A DNA stretch of 64,000 nt from Oribacterium sinus (GCF_014202695.1 NZ_JACHHH010000004.1:62001-126000), one strand, 5' to 3'; shown: positions 25,011 through 34,591, counted from the first letter of the stretch. Notes: a model not told the origin generated them from the letters alone. Numbers and translations: made by a program.

Positions 25011-27410
25011 TTGAACAAGTCATTAAAGAAAGAGCTTTTACACATTCCACATTTTAGCATTACAGATAGTATTCCAATGCGTAGTATATCTGAGGATGGA
25101 ATTATTGAAGTACGAAAAGGTCTTTATTCTAAGACCTATAAAATGCAGGATATAAATTTCAATCTAGCAAAATTAGAGGATAAAGTAGATATCTATATGA
25201 ATTGGAGAGAAGCTTTATCCTCTTTTGATATTGATAATAGAGTTCAAATCACGATTATCAATAGAATTCTAGAAAGTGATTCTATGATTAAAGATGTGCT
25301 ATTACAAGAAGCTGGAGACGGATATGATGATTTCCGAGAGGAGTATAATGAAATAATCCGGGATAATGTCCACAAGGAAAAAAATGTACTTAGAGAAAAG
25401 TATATTACGATTACGGAAGAAAAGGATTCATTAGAAGATGCTATAAATGAATATAATTCGGTTGAAGAAAATATTTTTTCTCCACTTGAAAAGATGCACG
25501 TTTATCTAAATTCATTGGACAGAACGGAAAGATTAACTTTACTAAGAAGTCTTTATAATCCGGATTCAGACCAGGATATAGAGGAAATATCGGTAAATGG
25601 AGAAGCTATCTCTGCTTTTAATTTAAATAATTTATATGGCCAAGGCCTAGATATTAAAACGTATGTTGCTCCTTCATCTATGGAATTTTTTTCTAATTAT
25701 TTTAAAATTGGAGATAAATTTGGAGCCTGCCTTTCTGTCCTTTCTTATCCTTCAGCTATCCCAGACAAATTTCTTACTGAGCTTTCTGAGAGAAAATTTG
25801 ACTGTATAGTGAGTTTTAATCTTAAGAAGATAGATAAAGCTACATCTTACAAAATGGTGAAAAACAAGCTTCTCAATATTGAGGGTGATGCTGCAGCTAT
25901 GCAATCAAAAACCTTTTTTATTCCATATACCACAAAAAGAGATTTGGATAATACAGAAGAAATGCTTGACGATCTTTCATCTAGAGATCAAGACTTATGG
26001 GAAGTACAATTCCATATTACAGTTTTTGCAAATACATTAACTGAAGTGAAAAAACACATTGATACGATTAGAGATAGGTGTCGTTCAAAGGGGGTTGGTT
26101 GCCAAAGAGCATCTACGAATGTAGAGCAAGTTTTCAACTCTTGTCTTCCTTTTGGACAAGACCAAAGCGGAAGAAAAAGAACACTAACAACTGAGGCTAT
26201 TGCAGGATTTATCCCTTTTTCTGCTCAAGATCTTAGACAAAAGCTTTCCGGAATTTATCGTCCACAATATTTTGGCATTAACAAAGCCACAAAATCCTTG
26301 ATTTCATATAGTCGATCTTCCGGAGATTCTTACAATATGTTAAGACTAGGATTTACCGGTTCCGGAAAGTCTATGTTTACGAAATTCCAGCAGCTTTCAA
26401 ATTTTCTTCTAGATCCTGGAGCAGACATTATTTGTATAGATCCGATGGGGGAATATGGAACATTATGCAAAGCATTAGGCGGTCAAGTTATTCATATTAC
26501 GGGATCTGGTAAAGATAGGATTAATCCCTTTGATATTAATAACTTGTACTCCATCAGCGATAACGTTGATCCAATTGCGAATAAAATAGACTTTATTACT
26601 TCCATGGTATCCGTTATGTTTGGCTCTCACACAATTTTATCTTCTTTGCAGCAAACAGAAATTACTCAAGCGGGGAAGAAGATATTTGATGAGTGGAAAT
26701 ATAGCCAAAAAGAAGAAGACATTCCTACTATGGAGGATTTTTATAATGCTCTTATGGAAGTACCGCCAACAACCTTAGATATGGGACAAACCTACGAATT
26801 GCAAAAAACAGTTGAAAGATACACACAAAGAGGAACGGATATTTTATTTTCAGAAAAAACAAATATTGATTTAAAAAATCGCTTTGTTGTATTTGATTTG
26901 GTAGGCTTAGGAGACAATCTGAAAGAACTAGCCATGCTAGTTATTCTGGAGTACATATATCAAAGAGCTTGTGCTAATGCAAAGCAGAAAAAAATAACTA
27001 TTTTGGACATTGATGAAGTGCATCTATTCTTTAAATCAGAGTTGGTGTCACAATACTTCTCAAAAATATGGAAAGTTGGTAGGCATATTTTGCTTTATAC
27101 TTGTGGTATAACGCAGAACGTAACCAATCTTCTAAATTCTGAATCCGGAAGAGATATGATTAAGAACACTGCGTTTGTCCAGCTATTAAAGCAGCACCCT
27201 CAGGATGCGATAAGGTTTGGAGAACTACTGAACCTTTCAAAGACAGAACTTGATTATTGCCACAACAGTCAGCCTGGGCATGGACTTTTATCTATTGCTG
27301 CTTCGCAAGAATATCCGGTTACTTCAGTTATACCTTTTAAGAATATAATCTCTAAAGAATCGCCAATATATAAATTAATATCAACAAAAATTATTAGAGA
27401 TGAAATTTAA
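25011..27410 (+). CDS. virB4: VirB4-type secretion ATPase
   Basis: A 799-residue ATPase that powers assembly and export of the type IV secretion channel. The N-terminal domain contains FNLAKLEDKVDIYMNWREAL and the pre-P-loop run TLTTEAIAGFIPFSAQDL. Walker A is GFTGSGKSMFTKF at about residue 447. The next motif is IICIDPMGEYGTLCKALGG, and Walker B is ITILDIDEVHLFFKS near residue 663. It starts at TTG (25011) with AAAGGAG 9 bp before. Length is normal for clostridial VirB4. It lies directly after the P-loop-less paralog. Confidence 0.95.
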   Translation: MNKSLKKELLHIPHFSITDSIPMRSISEDGIIEVRKGLYSKTYKMQDINFNLAKLEDKVDIYMNWREALSSFDIDNRVQITIINRILESDSMIKDVLLQEAGDGYDDFREEYNEIIRDNVHKEKNVLREKYITITEEKDSLEDAINEYNSVEENIFSPLEKMHVYLNSLDRTERLTLLRSLYNPDSDQDIEEISVNGEAISAFNLNNLYGQGLDIKTYVAPSSMEFFSNYFKIGDKFGACLSVLSYPSAIPDKFLTELSERKFDCIVSFNLKKIDKATSYKMVKNKLLNIEGDAAAMQSKTFFIPYTTKRDLDNTEEMLDDLSSRDQDLWEVQFHITVFANTLTEVKKHIDTIRDRCRSKGVGCQRASTNVEQVFNSCLPFGQDQSGRKRTLTTEAIAGFIPFSAQDLRQKLSGIYRPQYFGINKATKSLISYSRSSGDSYNMLRLGFTGSGKSMFTKFQQLSNFLLDPGADIICIDPMGEYGTLCKALGGQVIHITGSGKDRINPFDINNLYSISDNVDPIANKIDFITSMVSVMFGSHTILSSLQQTEITQAGKKIFDEWKYSQKEEDIPTMEDFYNALMEVPPTTLDMGQTYELQKTVERYTQRGTDILFSEKTNIDLKNRFVVFDLVGLGDNLKELAMLVILEYIYQRACANAKQKKITILDIDEVHLFFKSELVSQYFSKIWKVGRHILLYTCGITQNVTNLLNSESGRDMIKNTAFVQLLKQHPQDAIRFGELLNLSKTELDYCHNSQPGHGLLSIAASQEYPVTSVIPFKNIISKESPIYKLISTKIIRDEI

Positions 27411-27416
27411 AATCTT

Positions 27417-27444
27417 AGAGAGGCAAATACAATGCCTCTCTTTT
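27417..27444 (+). terminator. Intrinsic terminator after virB4
   Basis: The arms AGAGGCA and TGCCTCT (27419-27425 and 27433-27439) are followed by a T-rich run. Confidence 0.75.
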
Positions 27445-27496
27445 ATTGCAATTTCTTTTTTTGAAAAGGGGTTCTTAGTTAAGGAATGGAGGGAAA

Positions 27497-30019
27497 ATGG
27501 CAGCTGATAAGAATTTACAGAATGGGAATAAAGTCACTTTAGATTATCACGGGAGAACATCTGTGGATTCTATGGTAGAATCTGCCCTGAAATCTCCTAC
27601 TACTGTCGTAAAAGCAAGTGCAGAAGAGTCTTACGAAAGTGCAAATGATTTTCATAAAAAAACTAAGGATATCCAGGAGATTATTGGTGCTGTTGGCAAT
27701 ATAGGTGAGACTAATTTTTTAATTAAAGAATTACAGAAAGAAAGTAATCGTTATATTGCTTCAGAGGTTTTTTTCAAAGGGGATGGTAAATATCTATCCA
27801 TTGAAAATTACATGAAAGACCAGGAGGCATTAGGAGTATATAAAGGCTATACTAGGGGAATTGATAGAGCTTATTCTGAGCTAATCAACAATCCAGAGCG
27901 TTTTTATATGAGAGGATCTAATTCAATTGATGAAAAAAAACTTTTAGTATTTATCCAAAACAAAGATGTAAATGGAACTCCTTTTAATTCCGGATTCCGG
28001 AAGAGAGCAGATAGGGCAACGGAATTTATCGAGCTGCATGGACTAGAAGAAAAGATGCGTGAAGCCAAGGGTATTTTTTCACACTCTCAACTAAAAATCC
28101 TTCAGAATAATAATCAGATTTTTAGATTTAAAAGCCTTAAAGATTTTGAAGCAGCTCAGGGAATTATTGATACGTATCTTCTTCACAATTTAAATAATAC
28201 AAATCTTCACATTCTTGGGGCAGCAAAGAAGGAATTAGGGGATTTACCTTTAGCTTTAAAAAAAGGAGGAATTAATCTCGAAATTCTTAAGCGCATGAGG
28301 GAAAAAGATATTAAAAAGGCAATAAAATCCTTTGAGGCACTTGGACAAACAGATATTGTTTCTATATTTCGAGCTAAATCCTTATTATCTCATAGCTCGA
28401 AGAAAATGAAGGGTTTAGTACAACATAATGCCGTTGGATCTGCTTTAAATATATTAGGAGTCAATCAATTAATGTCTATGGAAGGTGCTGAGGGGCTATC
28501 CTATTTAAAAACCTCTTCATCCATAGCGCTTACAAGTGGCCGAATTCTAAAGGGATCAGCTTCAATAGCCGCAGCTACCGGAAGAAATATTTTAAAAGAA
28601 ACCCCTCTTGGTGAATTGAAGAATCCTTTTTCCGGAGCTTCAGAAAAGATTTTGGGCGGTGTGAGTGATCGTCTGAATCACTCCTTTGCCGGTAATACTA
28701 TTCGTTTATTGAAGAAAGTCAATGTTGATATTACGTATCAAGCCAGACAGAATTTTTTTCTTCGCCTTTTTGGAAAGCTAAAACAGCAGCTTGGGAAAGC
28801 ATTTCATTTTTTTACTTCTCCTATACGACTGTTATCCCAATCTGTTAATTTTTTCAAGAAGAAAATTATTATGCCCATAATTTGTATCTTCGGCCTATTT
28901 ATGTTTTTCATCTTAATTATTGCAAATTCCGGAGGTGGTGGAGGCGCCACTGCATCTAGTGCTGTGAGCGTTATTTTGTCTGACAAAGAGCAACTGGAAG
29001 AATTTCAGACTACTTATGATGCTCTAGACAGTAGTTTTTCTTCACAAATATCCGGAATTATTAATGGGTATGCTCATACGACTAATTTAAAGGGAGAGCA
29101 AATTCACTTTGGAATTAATGAGCCGGATGAATATAAAAATGGAGTGTTTCAAAAGTTTTTTTATGATGGTAATGCTACGCAAGGTATTTCCAGTAATATA
29201 GGAGATTGTATTTCTTGCTTAGTGGTTATGATGCAAAATAATCAATCGCAGCATAGAGAAGAGGCGAAAGAATTATTAACAGCACTTTATAAATCAACTC
29301 ATAGCTACTCGACTTCAGAATCAGCTTTATATCCTGGAACTAAAGGCTGCAGAGATGCAACATATTTTTGCAATGAAAATAAACCGCAAGTAGATTTAGA
29401 TTCTTCTCAAGTAACAAAATATTGGTCTACTGATTTAAAGTATAATCCCTGGCTCTATGGCAATCTTTATTCACCAACTAAAGACCAGGAGTGTGAGGTT
29501 TGCCGGGCAAAAGGGGATATCCCTTATTCAGGCTATGCAGGCTGCACTGTCACTGGAACATGTTACCATGGAGATGGTGGAAATATGGGACGTAGCTATG
29601 GAACTTGCTCTCATTATCAGGCCGTATATTCTTGTCCTGGCCATGAGTATGAAGATAGAACTGGTCATATTAGAATAAGATATTGTGCTGGACCACTTGG
29701 ATGTGAAGGTTATTATGAGTGTCTAGGCCATAACCATTATGGATGCCCTGGCCATAATACTTATACAGATGGATCTCCTCTAAAAGTATGCTTTGGCCAT
29801 ACGGATTTAAATATGAACGTAAATATTGCATCTCAAGTAAGAATATTCCAAATTGGTGCAGTTCCTGTGTCTGAAGATAATTCAAATTCTACTGCTACAC
29901 TTATTTATGGTATGAAGGAAGAGGACTTTAATAAACTGTCTGCAGAAGAGCAGGAAAAAGTAGCAGAAGAGTGGTCTAAGAAAGAAGAATCTGCACTAGA
30001 GGAGAATGGAACAGAGTAA
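27497..30019 (+). CDS. Large membrane protein with CxGH repeats (CD1108-like)
   Basis: An 840-residue transfer protein. The first 440 residues are soluble and helical. One strong helix at about 455-480 (IIMPIICIFGLFMFFILIIA) is followed by a glycine run. An outside domain then follows, with a Cys/His-rich region at about residues 650-775. That region repeats C-x-GH units: YSCPGHEYE, YECLGHNHY, YGCPGHNTY and KVCFGHTDL, plus CEVCRAKG. Similar CxGH repeats occur in clostridial CD1108-type proteins, where a wall hydrolase domain is fused. Here the hydrolase is the next gene. Probable role is a wall-spanning channel part. Metal binding is inferred. Confidence 0.7.
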   Translation: MAADKNLQNGNKVTLDYHGRTSVDSMVESALKSPTTVVKASAEESYESANDFHKKTKDIQEIIGAVGNIGETNFLIKELQKESNRYIASEVFFKGDGKYLSIENYMKDQEALGVYKGYTRGIDRAYSELINNPERFYMRGSNSIDEKKLLVFIQNKDVNGTPFNSGFRKRADRATEFIELHGLEEKMREAKGIFSHSQLKILQNNNQIFRFKSLKDFEAAQGIIDTYLLHNLNNTNLHILGAAKKELGDLPLALKKGGINLEILKRMREKDIKKAIKSFEALGQTDIVSIFRAKSLLSHSSKKMKGLVQHNAVGSALNILGVNQLMSMEGAEGLSYLKTSSSIALTSGRILKGSASIAAATGRNILKETPLGELKNPFSGASEKILGGVSDRLNHSFAGNTIRLLKKVNVDITYQARQNFFLRLFGKLKQQLGKAFHFFTSPIRLLSQSVNFFKKKIIMPIICIFGLFMFFILIIANSGGGGGATASSAVSVILSDKEQLEEFQTTYDALDSSFSSQISGIINGYAHTTNLKGEQIHFGINEPDEYKNGVFQKFFYDGNATQGISSNIGDCISCLVVMMQNNQSQHREEAKELLTALYKSTHSYSTSESALYPGTKGCRDATYFCNENKPQVDLDSSQVTKYWSTDLKYNPWLYGNLYSPTKDQECEVCRAKGDIPYSGYAGCTVTGTCYHGDGGNMGRSYGTCSHYQAVYSCPGHEYEDRTGHIRIRYCAGPLGCEGYYECLGHNHYGCPGHNTYTDGSPLKVCFGHTDLNMNVNIASQVRIFQIGAVPVSEDNSNSTATLIYGMKEEDFNKLSAEEQEKVAEEWSKKEESALEENGTE

Positions 30020-30048
30020 AGAACAAGGAAATTCCTTGTTCTTTTTTT
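30020..30048 (+). terminator. Intrinsic terminator after the CxGH protein gene
   Basis: The arms AGAACAAGGAA and TTCCTTGTTCT are perfect complements around one base, followed by T7. Confidence 0.85.
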
Positions 30049-30060
30049 AAAGGGGAATAG

Positions 30061-31671
30061 ATGATTTGTAGATTTAAGATAAGTGGAATTTTAAAATATA
30101 AAAGAATATTTTATGTAGTTTTTCTTCTTTGTCTAATAACTATAGCATTCTCTTTTCGACTTTACTCATTAGCTGCATCTGCAGAGGAAGATGAAATCTG
30201 GATGGGATTTGTGCAATATGAGTCTGGAGCTGAAGGAGGAAGAAGCGCCGGATCCGACTATAGTCATGCATATGGAATTGCGCAATTTGATGATCGTTAT
30301 GATCTTTGGGGATTTGTTGGTAGAGTGTTAGCTGAAGACGAACAGAAATATGCTGCATTTAAAGAGCTGCATAATAAGTACAGCAATACTAAGAGTTTGA
30401 TCTCTGCAAATTCAGCAGATACGGCAGCCATGGTGAGTGCCTGGCATTCAGTTTACGATGCTGATCCTGAAGGATTTACCAAAAGACAGATTGAAGAGTT
30501 TATCTCAAAATACTATCCTCCATGTGTTTCCGGAATGAGTAAACAAGGAATTGATATATCTGATACAGAAAAATATTCTCCGGTTCTTCGAGGCACTTTG
30601 CTTAGTATATCAATCTGGGCTGGGAGCAGCGGTGTTCAAAAGGTTATTCAGAAATTGAAATCTTCAATGTCAGAAGAAGAAATGCTTAATATATGCTACT
30701 CGCCTTCTACATCTGAGCTTAAAGGGACTAAAACAAAATACTTAAATGGATTTAGGAATCGCTGGGAAAAAGGGCAAAGAAATTCAGCCATTCAGGATTT
30801 AGCCAAGTGGAAAAATGGAGAGTCTATAGCCACTTCAAGTGCAGGAGATTTAGGATCTATGCTTCAAGGGGCTGGAATTTTATATGGCATTGATGGTGGT
30901 TCTTATACGGATTATGTAAAAGCTTTTATAGATAGTCATGAAGAGTTAATGATTGGATTTAAAGAATCCGGAGGATGGAATTCAGCCAATCAAGAATGGG
31001 CAAAAGCCTTACTGACTGAAAGTGACTGGTACAACGACTATGGAATTACATTTACTTCCCTTTCTACGACCTTATCTAGTGGCACTGCTTCAGGATTAGA
31101 AATTGCTGGAATTATTGCAGAAAATTACCTTGTGCCGGATAATGGCGGTAACAATCCAGTTGTTTATTTCTCTCAGAGTGGAGGACAGCCCTGGTCAAGT
31201 GTACCCTTCGGAGGAGGCAATATTTCCTCTTCAGGTTGTTCGGTAACATCGTTATCCATGGTTCTATCTTATCTAAAGAGTGGTACAGATAAGAGTGGAT
31301 GGATTTATCCTTCAGATGTTGTGCAAAAAATTATTGAAAAAACAGGGAACTATAATCACTTTTACGCTGGAGAAGCTGGACAAGGGTGGGGAATATTTCC
31401 TGCCGTAGCCGGATATTATGGCACGAAGTGTAAAACAATTTCTTCATCTAAAATTACTGAAGAGCTTGCAAGTGGACATCCGGTTATAATGAGCTGCAAG
31501 CCTTCAGAATTTACCAATGGAGGGCATTTTATTGTTCTTACAGGAGTTACGGACGATGGATATATTGTAGTTAATGATCCTAATTCCTCTCATCGTGACA
31601 AAAGTAGCAGAAAGTACACACAATCTTATCTTTCCTCTGTTGGAAAACAGTGGTGGTCATTTAGTGAATAG
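30061..31671 (+). CDS. Transfer-associated cell wall hydrolase with C39-like peptidase domain
   Basis: A 536-residue exported protein. The N-terminal signal or anchor is at about residues 12-38. A first domain (residues 40-130) opens GFVQYESGAEGG with YGIAQFDDRYDLWGF, like a lysozyme or transglycosylase fold with the Glu as catalytic acid. The C-terminal domain (about 370-536) is a C39_2-type cysteine peptidase: Cys in SSSGCSVTSLSM, His in NGGHFIVLTG and Asn/Asp in VVNDPNSS. Together these would open peptidoglycan locally for the transfer channel. AAGGGGAATAG precedes the ATG. Confidence 0.8.
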   Translation: MICRFKISGILKYKRIFYVVFLLCLITIAFSFRLYSLAASAEEDEIWMGFVQYESGAEGGRSAGSDYSHAYGIAQFDDRYDLWGFVGRVLAEDEQKYAAFKELHNKYSNTKSLISANSADTAAMVSAWHSVYDADPEGFTKRQIEEFISKYYPPCVSGMSKQGIDISDTEKYSPVLRGTLLSISIWAGSSGVQKVIQKLKSSMSEEEMLNICYSPSTSELKGTKTKYLNGFRNRWEKGQRNSAIQDLAKWKNGESIATSSAGDLGSMLQGAGILYGIDGGSYTDYVKAFIDSHEELMIGFKESGGWNSANQEWAKALLTESDWYNDYGITFTSLSTTLSSGTASGLEIAGIIAENYLVPDNGGNNPVVYFSQSGGQPWSSVPFGGGNISSSGCSVTSLSMVLSYLKSGTDKSGWIYPSDVVQKIIEKTGNYNHFYAGEAGQGWGIFPAVAGYYGTKCKTISSSKITEELASGHPVIMSCKPSEFTNGGHFIVLTGVTDDGYIVVNDPNSSHRDKSSRKYTQSYLSSVGKQWWSFSE

Positions 31672-31712
31672 TAAATTTATAATATATTAAATATATACAT
31701 TATAGGAGTAAT

Positions 31713-32543
31713 ATGGATAAATTTAGAAAGTTCTGTATTATGGCTTTGATATTAAGCCAACAATTCATATTTTTATCTTTAGGTGGGCAAGAAAAAGGAG
31801 GAGATAATGCTTTTAATCAGTATATGAGTACCTTTCCCACCAATGAAAATGGAGAATATGTTAATGAAGATGGAGAAGTATTAGATTGGGATTTTTCAGG
31901 ATTTAGTGGAGAGGATTCAGCTGGTCTTGAAAATCAAAATACAGCTTCTGAAAATCAAGAAACCATGTCATTTTCTGAAGCTGTTCAAAATCAGCAAATT
32001 ATCGAAAGTGCCAAAGCTTCTGATGCCTCAGATACTCCTTCTGAAGTAGGAACTATAACGATATTTTTTTATGATAATCCGGATTTTGACTGGTCAAGAA
32101 ATAACATCAAAGTAGTCCTATGGAGAAATAAAAACCAAAAAGAAGAAATATATCTATACAAGCAAAATGATTTTTATACAACAAAATCTATTCCCATAGG
32201 AGAATATACTTTTGAAAAAGGCGAGAGTCTTGATAAGGACTTTTTCTTTTCTAGTGATACCGGGAGTTTCGAAATAAGCCAGGATAAGCCTACTATGATT
32301 GAACTTCATTTTGGTAAATCCGTTCCGGAAATCACACTTTCAGAAGAATTGAATGGTTTGCAAGAAAGCCAGGAGAATTTAATCTTACAAAAGAATACAA
32401 AGCTGCAGAATCAGCAAAGAAAAATGAGCTATAAAATCAGGATATTTATATTTGTATGTATTGTGTTACTATTTGGCCTTACCTTTATATTTATTAGAGC
32501 AGAAAGAAAGAAGATGAAAGAAAGAGAGGGATTGATAGATTAA
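31713..32543 (+). CDS. Surface protein with signal peptide and C-terminal anchor
   Basis: A 276-residue protein. It has an N-terminal signal (FCIMALILSQQFIFLSLGG), an acidic Glu/Asn/Ser-rich linker, a beta-rich domain (GTITIFFYDNPDFDWSRNN through MIELHFGKS), a coiled-coil stretch and a last helix (IFIFVCIVLLFGLTFIFI) with a basic tail. The layout and last place in the operon resemble the DUF4366/CD1107-type proteins of clostridial elements. The sequence match is not clear to me. TAGGAG lies before the ATG. Confidence 0.65.
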   Translation: MDKFRKFCIMALILSQQFIFLSLGGQEKGGDNAFNQYMSTFPTNENGEYVNEDGEVLDWDFSGFSGEDSAGLENQNTASENQETMSFSEAVQNQQIIESAKASDASDTPSEVGTITIFFYDNPDFDWSRNNIKVVLWRNKNQKEEIYLYKQNDFYTTKSIPIGEYTFEKGESLDKDFFFSSDTGSFEISQDKPTMIELHFGKSVPEITLSEELNGLQESQENLILQKNTKLQNQQRKMSYKIRIFIFVCIVLLFGLTFIFIRAERKKMKEREGLID

Positions 32544-32625
32544 GTGATTATATCAATATCATTCTAGAAAAAATACTAATTATTGTTTCCTGGAGAGGTA
32601 ATGGTAACGTCCTTGAAATGAAGCG

Positions 32626-32719
32626 TTTTTTTGCGTTAAACTTATAGACCGAAAAAGGATTTAGCATTTAGAAGTATTATGTTTCCTGTTTCGGTAGAAG
32701 GAACATAACGCAAAAAATA
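32626..32719. repeat. Nested inverted repeat between the convergent operons
   Basis: Outer arms TTTTTTGCGTTA (near 32627-32638) and TAACGCAAAAAA (near 32706-32717) enclose a second imperfect stem ATGTTTCCT/AGGAACAT near 32679-32706. The region follows the last transfer gene. Confidence 0.6.
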
Positions 32720-32720
32720 A

Positions 32721-32786
32721 GTGTGTCAATGGTTTCCCGTAAGGGTTGAGGAAAATAGGGAGTATTTTCCGAGACCATTGACACAC
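32721..32786. repeat. Double palindrome between the convergent operons
   Basis: Perfect 13-bp arms GTGTGTCAATGGT (32721-32733) and ACCATTGACACAC (32774-32786) enclose an inner perfect stem GGAAAATA/TATTTTCC near 32750-32770. The 260-bp gap 32544-32803 has no gene. It may be a bidirectional terminator or a recognition site. Confidence 0.7.
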
Positions 32787-32803
32787 GAAAAGCATTATAA
32801 TGT

Positions 32804-33112
32804 TTATTGTCCTTTTATTTTATCGTATTCAATCAATTTTTCTTCGTTTTCTTTTATATATTGTTCTATTAGATTTCCAATTACTTCACTGGCACTTTGG
32901 CGATCTACATAAGCTATTTTTTTTAAGTCATTGTAGGAACTAGGATATACAGTAATAGCAACAGTTTTCTTGCGCTCCTGGCTAAGTCGTGGACGTCCGA
33001 CTTTTTTTTCCTGGGGCGTTTCTTCTTTTGTCTCCTCCTCTATTGAGTCATTTAATCCCACTATTGATTTAAAAGCAGATTCCGGATCAAATTTAGCTCG
33101 TTTCTTTTCCAT
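32804..33112 (-). CDS. Ribbon-helix-helix partition partner of ParA
   Basis: A 102-residue protein whose C-terminal 50 residues (KTVAITVYPSSYNDLKKIAY, DRQSASEVIGNLIEQYIKE) match a ribbon-helix-helix DNA-binding fold. The N-terminal half is charged and flexible with KKVGRPRLSQERKK. It overlaps the parA stop by one base and is read after it. It is likely the ParG/Omega-like centromere-binding partner of ParA and the repressor of the pair. Confidence 0.75.
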   Translation of the reverse strand: MEKKRAKFDPESAFKSIVGLNDSIEEETKEETPQEKKVGRPRLSQERKKTVAITVYPSSYNDLKKIAYVDRQSASEVIGNLIEQYIKENEEKLIEYDKIKGQ

Positions 33113-33873
33113 TATTTACATCCTTTCAAGAATTCATCTATAAAATCTTTATAGTCTTCAGACACCGTGGATTTATGTGCATAGTTAAATATATCCATTT
33201 TATTGGCCTGTGCCTCTTCGATAGCCACTGCAGTTCTTATATATGTTTTATATATAGGTGCAGATATGTATTTACTTAGCTGTTCGGTTAATTCCTTTAT
33301 TTGCTTACTTATATTTGCCCTAGGATTGAATCTGGTAAATAGAATTCCAGTAATCTTTAAAGCTGCATTACAATACTTTTGTACGCTTTTTACAGTGATA
33401 TTTAATTGATTTATCCCTGTTGTCGCAAAGATTCCGGCTGTTGTAGGAATAATAATATCTGTTGCTGCAGTAAAAGCATTTACAGTCAGAATTCCTAAAG
33501 ATGGTGGTGTGTCTATAATTATAAAGTCATACTTTTTCTTCACTGACTCTATAGATTCTTTTAAGCGATATTCTTTTCCTGTTTGAGATAGCTCTTGCTC
33601 TGCTCCGGCCAACATAATATTTGATGGTATAATATCAAATCCACTCTTCAGAGATTGAATTGTATCAGTAATATCGGAGTCTCCTCTCATTAACTCATAT
33701 ATTGTTGATACATCCAAGTTTTCTGCTCCACAAGCAGCGGAAAAATTTCCCTGTGGATCCATATCTATTCCCAGAACTTTAAATCCTTTTTGAGCAAGTC
33801 CAGCACACATAGCATGAGAAGTGGTTGTTTTTCCGACTCCACCTTTTTGATTAGCTATCGCAATAATCTGCAT
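33112..33873 (-). CDS. parA: ParA-type partition ATPase
   Basis: A 253-residue Walker-type ATPase of the ParA/Soj family that segregates DNA. The deviant Walker A is IANQKGGVGKTTTSHAM at the N-terminus. VLGIDMDPQGNFSAACG carries the A' motif and FIIIDTPPSLGILTVNAF is Walker B. Length is that of the small ParA proteins without an extra DNA-binding domain. It is paired with the ribbon-helix-helix gene. Its presence implies that the excised circle is maintained as a plasmid for some time. Confidence 0.94.
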   Translation of the reverse strand: MQIIAIANQKGGVGKTTTSHAMCAGLAQKGFKVLGIDMDPQGNFSAACGAENLDVSTIYELMRGDSDITDTIQSLKSGFDIIPSNIMLAGAEQELSQTGKEYRLKESIESVKKKYDFIIIDTPPSLGILTVNAFTAATDIIIPTTAGIFATTGINQLNITVKSVQKYCNAALKITGILFTRFNPRANISKQIKELTEQLSKYISAPIYKTYIRTAVAIEEAQANKMDIFNYAHKSTVSEDYKDFIDEFLKGCK

Positions 33874-33898
33874 TTCTTCCTCCCAATTATCTGCTTTA

Positions 33899-34591
33899 TT
33901 ATTTAAGGGTTCTTGATTTATTATGTTCTTTACTAGTTAATTCGCTTTGTCGTTTTTTGCCTCGTTCTATCACTTCCTTTAGCGTGGGTTTCCTTTTTTC
34001 TTCATTTATTTGATCTAATTTAGGAATGTCTTTAATTACTTGATTAAGCCAGTTTGTTTCTTTCTTTTCTATAATTTGTCCTTTATCATAAAGTGCTATA
34101 GTTTCGAATTTTTTAGAGTTATCAAAAAACTCGATATAGTCACATAAAGGAATTACTTCTTTTAGCGTTGATAAAGAAGTGTCGTATCTTCTTCGTATAT
34201 CTCCTTCGTCTATTCCGTGACCACCTTCTTTAACTCTATTTGATACTCTCTTTATTGCTAGCTCCGGAGACTCCAGCCCTACATAACACATCTGAACTGA
34301 AAATCCTTTTTCTTTAGCTGCTTTTATCGTGTTGATTATAGAATGGCCTGCAAGAGTGGTTTCTTGATTAAAGGATTTTCCCTCTTCTATGCAGCTTTTT
34401 ATCTTTTCAACAGCAATCCGCATAGCTCTGAATTGTGCCTTTGTATCTCTCCAATCCCATCCACTTTGAGTTATAATTTCATCAGAATTTATACGGATTC
34501 CAATGTCCTTTCCATCAAATAATTTATATAAAGTGGATTTTCCGGCTCCATTTACTCCGGCAAATATTGTATATTTTTTAGTTTCTTCCAT
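33899..34591 (-). CDS. Zeta-toxin-like kinase (element copy)
   Basis: A 230-residue P-loop kinase of the zeta toxin family (PF06414 or AAA_33). Walker A is FAGVNGAGKSTLYKLF. Other family motifs are FNQETTLAGHSIINTI, MCYVGLESPELAIKRVSNRV and GGHGIDEGDIRRRYD. Zeta toxins phosphorylate UDP-N-acetylglucosamine and block wall synthesis, but many family members are untested. Its start overlaps the end of a 72-residue upstream gene by 14 bp, and the same arrangement is seen outside the element at 45176-45959. This copy has about 35 extra C-terminal residues. Confidence 0.88.
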   Translation of the reverse strand: MEETKKYTIFAGVNGAGKSTLYKLFDGKDIGIRINSDEIITQSGWDWRDTKAQFRAMRIAVEKIKSCIEEGKSFNQETTLAGHSIINTIKAAKEKGFSVQMCYVGLESPELAIKRVSNRVKEGGHGIDEGDIRRRYDTSLSTLKEVIPLCDYIEFFDNSKKFETIALYDKGQIIEKKETNWLNQVIKDIPKLDQINEEKRKPTLKEVIERGKKRQSELTSKEHNKSRTLK

